From the NCBI GenBank assembly GCA_030762935.1, contig CM060881.1:100858001-100922000 (forward strand): 64,000 nt of DNA, in the 5' to 3' direction. A program made the position numbers and the translations under genes. This document shows, piece by piece, positions 60,060 through 64,000 of this stretch (positions are counted from its first letter, which is position 1; the number at the start of each line of letters is the position of its first letter). This stretch comes from Hymenopus coronatus. Its lineage: Eukaryota > Arthropoda > Insecta > Mantodea > Hymenopodidae. Below the pieces are notes generated by a model. The model made no database searches. It saw only the letters and a program-made list of their open reading frames with translations, and was not told the origin of the DNA.

Positions 60060-61190
60060 TGTCAATAATGACTTCTACTTCTGGAAGCTTCTTGCCATGT
60101 AATCAGCAGGTATAAAAAATGAGACAACTTGTCCCAGAAGTTCAGTTTTAGAGAGAGAGCTCCAAGAATACATTTCAATTGATGAGCTGAGAGTCGAGCG
60201 AGCATCGAAAGGACTAGATAAAAATTGTGCTACAGCGTTTAATGTAATCAGATTTTCAACAAATAGAGATTTTTTTTTTTTGTTACAATGTCTTATGTTT
60301 CTCACACATTGTATTCTGGTGGTATTAATATAGATTATGGGGTCTTTTGTCAGCTGTCTGATTAGTAACATGTATTTAGTATTCCGTCAACACTGTTAAT
60401 GTGGCTTTAAGATTCTTGGGGTATTAATTGTAGGGTTTCTGCACTATGCTTTTAAATTTTTGCTCTAGTATTCCCTACAATTAGAATTAGGATGTCATTT
60501 GCATAAACAATGACAGATCCACAGTCTTTCGACTTTTGAAGGAAATATTTCTATGGGATTTCTTAAAAGAATAACCCACAAATTAACCTTGTGGACAGCG
60601 TCAATGTTACCAGCCATAATTTGTTTCTCCTGACAGCTCATATACATGCATCTGCTTCTACAGTAATCTTGTAAAGAGTTAATAAATTCTGTGAGCAACA
60701 CAGTTTTGAATTGTTCAAGTACAGTCTTGAGCATGGCTATGCAAAATCATTTACTAGCCTGCATATCTCTGCCAATATAAAAATTAATTTTGTAGTCAGT
60801 TCTTGCTCTTCTTAAATCAAACTTCCAAGTTTCTCCACTAGTCTAGTGCAAACTTAAACATTTGATTCCAAAATATATAGCACATTTTTTCTACCCCTCT
60901 GATCAGCTGATTTGTGAATTCATTGCATTGGAAATAGGTATTGTTCTTGAAGTACAGCATTGTATTTATGTATTTGAAAGGAGTAGTCATTGTAATAGCT
61001 ACCCAAGAAAAATATTTATCAATTGGAATTTTTTGCTTGGAATACACTCATCTATTTCAATGTAATAATCATTGATGGAGAAGTGAAGATTTGAGAGGTG
61101 AACTCGTGAACTAGAAATTTCCTGATCAAGAAACCACTGTAAAAGTGGCCCACCTGGGAATAAAGTAAGTGATTCACTGGACAAGAAAAC
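60060..61190 (-). pseudogene. R1/jockey-like LINE relic
   Basis: On the minus strand the reverse-transcriptase catalytic block reads VIVYANDILILI near 60510, with Asn in place of the first Asp of YADD. A RCPQG-like block near 60600 precedes it. Downstream, at 60340-60300, it reads KDPIIYINTTRIQCVRNIR, the segment of R1-type elements that leads to YLGV. Upstream, near 61110, QEISSSRVHLSNLHFSIN resembles the SSDH end of an AP endonuclease. Stops are frequent. This is a different LINE from the one at 57848. Confidence 0.55.
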
Positions 61191-61593
61191 AACTTACTGG
61201 TTTTCCAGATGCAACCCGTTCTATCTAGTCTGAATAAAGCTAGACCAAATAAATTCTTGTTTGAAAGTTCTTGGAATTACTCATACAGAGGAGACGAAGT
61301 TTCAAACTATCTTTCACAGAAATATTTGTGCAATAATGCTCTGATGACAAGACAGCAGGTAATCTTGTAGCTTCTGTGCATCATGTGAGTTAGGAAATGG
61401 CAAATTTTAACATAATTATTTGGGGTGTGTTAACAACAGATTCTCATAAACAGAAATTCAACTGTTCTAAGTAGTTATTAATTCATAAACAACTGAGAGA
61501 GAGTCAAAAGTGATCCACAATGGTTAAACATACTCTACCTCCATCAAAAGCTCACTAACAAATGCATGCATGGTACTGTATTTATAAGACAGT

Positions 61594-61885
61594 GTCGCCC
61601 TCCGTGGTGTAATGGTTACCATGCTGACTTCATATACTCAAGGTTGCGGGTTCAAAACCGGCGGAGGATGATGGATTTTTACAGGTGTAAAAATCCTTAG
61701 CATGGCTTCCTTCGGAAGGGAAGTAAAGCCGTTGGTCGCGTGTCATAAATTTACGGCACATAAAAGAACCTCAAGCCTGATAGAGAGGCCTCTGAGCAAA
61801 ATTAAGCCGTCTTTCATGCCCAATTTAGAATGAGACGCTGAGAACCAGAGAAGTTAAAGAGCGTCCATAAATAACAGGCCATTTT
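61594..61885 (+). repeat. SINE family B, full length with target duplication
   Basis: The head has box A GTGGTGTAATGGTTACC and box B GGGTTCAAAACC, then the whole family B body. Perfect 13-bp direct repeats TTTATAAGACAGT at 61581-61593 and 61886-61898 bound it. This is the reference copy for the family. Confidence 0.9.
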
Positions 61886-61899
61886 TTTATAAGACAGTA

Positions 61900-62650
61900 T
61901 TTGCCAGAAATTTACATGAAGACATATCAATAGAGATTTTGAGGTTATTGAATAAATCTGCAAGTGTATAGCACAAGGAAACAGTGTTAAAAACAATAAA
62001 ATCAATATTTATTTAACCTGATATAAATGAGTGTCTAAAATCAACCATATGTTGGCAATTATAAAGTGGTTCTCATTTAACACTTATAAGCAGGTTTTTG
62101 CACTGTTTAATTAAATAAGTACTAAATCTGTTACTTTAATGGATTTATTGAACTAGTCCAGTCATGTGAGACAGTCATGTGCTAAATTCATGAAATTTCC
62201 CAAAGCATGTAGGCAAGCAGTTGATTGATATAAATATCCTATCATCTTAATATAAATCTGAAACAAAGAAGCATCAATAGTCTAATAGCATGTAAGTTAA
62301 TAGTTGAATATGTTTGAACTACCAGCTGATCTTTCACTTAACAGATGTGTTGGAGTGGAAATTCAGTATCTGTTATCTTCTTAACAGTCACACATATTAA
62401 TTTAACAATAAATATAATGACATTTTGAATTGGTCATAATAGGTATACCTCAAGATTTTGAGCTGAACTGATAAGTTCCACATGGAAAAGTGTCTATACA
62501 TATAAAATAATAATGCCAAAGGTTCACTCTTATGTCCTTCCTTTTTGTCAGTCAAAGAGTTACTAATTACTGAAAGTACAATACTGTTCATGATTCCCTT
62601 ATTTCAGTATATTTCATTTCATTGATTGACTTAATACTAAATTATATATT
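61900..62650. other. TMX3 intron, nothing recognised
   Basis: AT-rich sequence without a supported element. Confidence 0.4.
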
Positions 62651-62654
62651 GTTT

Positions 62655-62803
62655 AATTAGGAGTAAAAACATAGATTACACTCAAACTTCGCTCTTAAAA
62701 TAAGGTAACTTTGGTCATGCAACAGCCACTGAAACATGTCCGAAGTAAGTTACCTTATTTCAAGAGTGAAGTTTGAGTGTAATCTATGTTTTTACTCCTA
62801 ATT
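62655..62803. mobile_element. 149-bp foldback element
   Basis: Two 57-bp arms (62655-62711 and 62747-62803) are inverted copies with two mismatches around a 35-nt loop. It has no coding content. It ends 59 bp before the TMX3 exon at 62863, close to the likely branch-point region. Confidence 0.9.
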
Positions 62804-62862
62804 GATTAGTTGCTTCACTGTGCATTCCCATTAATGTTTTAATTATATATTGTTTCTTTCAG

Positions 62863-62916
62863 ATTTCGGGACATGATAGAATCAGTAATTGCCAAAAATA
62901 GAGATAAATTTCACAA
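62863..62916 (+). CDS. TMX3: TMX3 54-nt exon
   Basis: A short exon after TTTCTTTCAG, ending CACAA|GTAAGT. It encodes FRDMIESVIAKNRDKFH, a helix of domain b' with the RDxxH pattern seen in TMX3 proteins. Phases match on both sides. Confidence 0.9.
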
Positions 62917-63500
62917 GTAAGTACAGAACTACTTTTCCAAAAAAAAGATACATATTTATTTGTACACAGCATGTAAATAGTTTATTTTCCTTTTTCTTCA
63001 ATTAGGATTATTCCCTAGCATTCATGAATGCCAAAGTGAATATGCAAGTGTGTAAATGCATGTGTGTGCATGGCATGCATTTGTGTTTAAGTTTCATCAT
63101 GCCATTCTCAAAACTTTTTGAGTGACTTTCATAACCATCTACTGAAATGGGTAATGGTTTGTTCCACACTTATTTTATTTCCTAGATCAATCAGATTTTC
63201 TCCCCTTCCCTGAAATAATTCTGTAATGGAAAGAGATTTCCTTTGAATGAACCTAAAGCACCTATTAGTGTAGCTTTTATGCTTGTTGGAATCATATGTC
63301 ACTGAGAGCATGAGGGCTTTAATACTTTATTGGACAAAACGCTTTAATGTCCTTGGAAACTAGGTAATAAAATAATCACAATATCCAAAGAGTCAGCTTT
63401 TATTTTATACTCATTCAGAACTTTTCAAATTGTTTCAATGTATATTTCTGTAGTTCCAAAATGTGATATAGTTTATCTTCTTTCTTTTCATTTTTCAAAG

Positions 63501-63693
63501 ATGGTTTCAGTTTGGATGGGTGGGCAGTCCAGAGCTGGCACATTCCATCATGATGTCAGTAGTGCCATTACCATACTTACTTGTGGTCAATTCAACAACC
63601 AACCATCATCACATACCAGAGGATGATCCCAGTCAGCTTACACCTGAAGCTGTGGCAATTTTCCTAGAGCAGATACATAACCAGTCAGCTCCT
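63501..63693 (+). CDS. TMX3: TMX3 exon, end of domain b'
   Basis: A 193-nt exon after TTTTTCAAAG, ending GCTCCT|GTAAGT. It encodes WFQFGWVGSPELAHSIMMSV, VPLPYLLVVNSTTNHHHIPE and LTPEAVAIFLEQIHNQSAP. The FQFGWxxG motif and the strand-loop VPxPYLLVVN mark the end of the third thioredoxin fold. It ends on a codon boundary, so further exons must follow beyond the window. They should contain the membrane anchor and the cytosolic tail. Confidence 0.93.
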
Positions 63694-63894
63694 GTAAGTA
63701 TAACATTTTAATTCTATATTTATGAATACGTACACTTAGGCATATGCATATTTTTATGTTTCCCCCTTCTATTGGAATAGATCATATCAGATAATGAATG
63801 AATATGGAAGAAACAATGTCTGAATGAGCTCAGAATCACTATATTTGGTACATTTTTAACTGACTTTTACTTACGTTTTTTTTTGTTCGTTTTT

Positions 63895-64000
63895 TTTTAA
63901 ATAGTTTGGTGTCTTTCAAGGATGCTACACAAAGATTTTCAAATACCCCCACTGCCAACTACCCTTTCCATGGAAAAAATGTTGAACATTTTGTTTTCTC
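63895..64000 (+). repeat. Rpt-P fragment at the window edge
   Basis: It shares 'tttcaaggatgctacacaaa', an 'aactaccctttccatgga' block and the TTTTGTTTTCTC end with the middle of Rpt-P. It continues past the window. Confidence 0.65.

Noticed and set aside
1..64000. Bacterial-type system, CRISPR array or viral gene cluster
   Set aside because: No repeat-spacer array, operon-like gene packing or viral capsid or polymerase cluster was seen. The two genes are split by long introns, and the remaining coding matches are transposable elements or, at 896-2110, a dispersed gene relic.

Overview
The window is animal, most likely insect, nuclear DNA. It has intron-split genes with GT/AG boundaries, introns of 1 to 9 kb, low GC and a heavy load of transposable elements. 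The repeat mix (tRNA-derived SINEs, mariner/Tc1 elements, BEL/Pao, R1-like and other LINEs, Penelope-like elements) together with an insect-type ionotropic receptor suggests a large-genome polyneopteran such as a cockroach or termite. That placement is inference.

Two host genes are supported, both on the + strand. (1) The 3' part of an ionotropic receptor (IR75-like chemosensory channel) has five exons between 2662 and 16665 that encode M1, pore, M2, S2 and M3 and end at a stop. The N-terminal exons lie upstream of the window. (2) A TMX3-type thioredoxin-related transmembrane protein disulfide isomerase has eight firm exons from 34993 to 63693. Splice phases agree throughout. A candidate signal-peptide exon lies at 24482-24518. 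The C-terminal exons, including the membrane anchor, lie beyond the window.

Layout: 1-2660, a decayed dispersed cysteine-rich gene. 2662-16665, IR exons with introns holding BEL/Pao relics in both orientations, SINEs and a Penelope-type inverted terminus with a hammerhead-like core. 16700-24480, intergenic, with a mariner, a large inverted-repeat element, a DDE transposase relic and a SINE. 24480-64000, TMX3, whose introns hold most of the mobile DNA: Tc1/mariner relics (one broken up by a SINE), a Penelope-like element with GIY-YIG endonuclease and a perfect 12-bp target duplication, a SINE-in-SINE cluster, a DNA transposon with 158-bp inverted repeats, two LINE relics, foldback elements, and about a dozen copies of an unclassified ~830-bp repeat (here Rpt-P).

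The most unusual observation is that the long-TIR transposon's transposase is interrupted by a 106-bp segment that is a perfect inverted copy of part of a decayed LINE 1.8 kb away. This looks like a templated insertion. No microbial operon, CRISPR array, functional tRNA or rRNA gene was seen.
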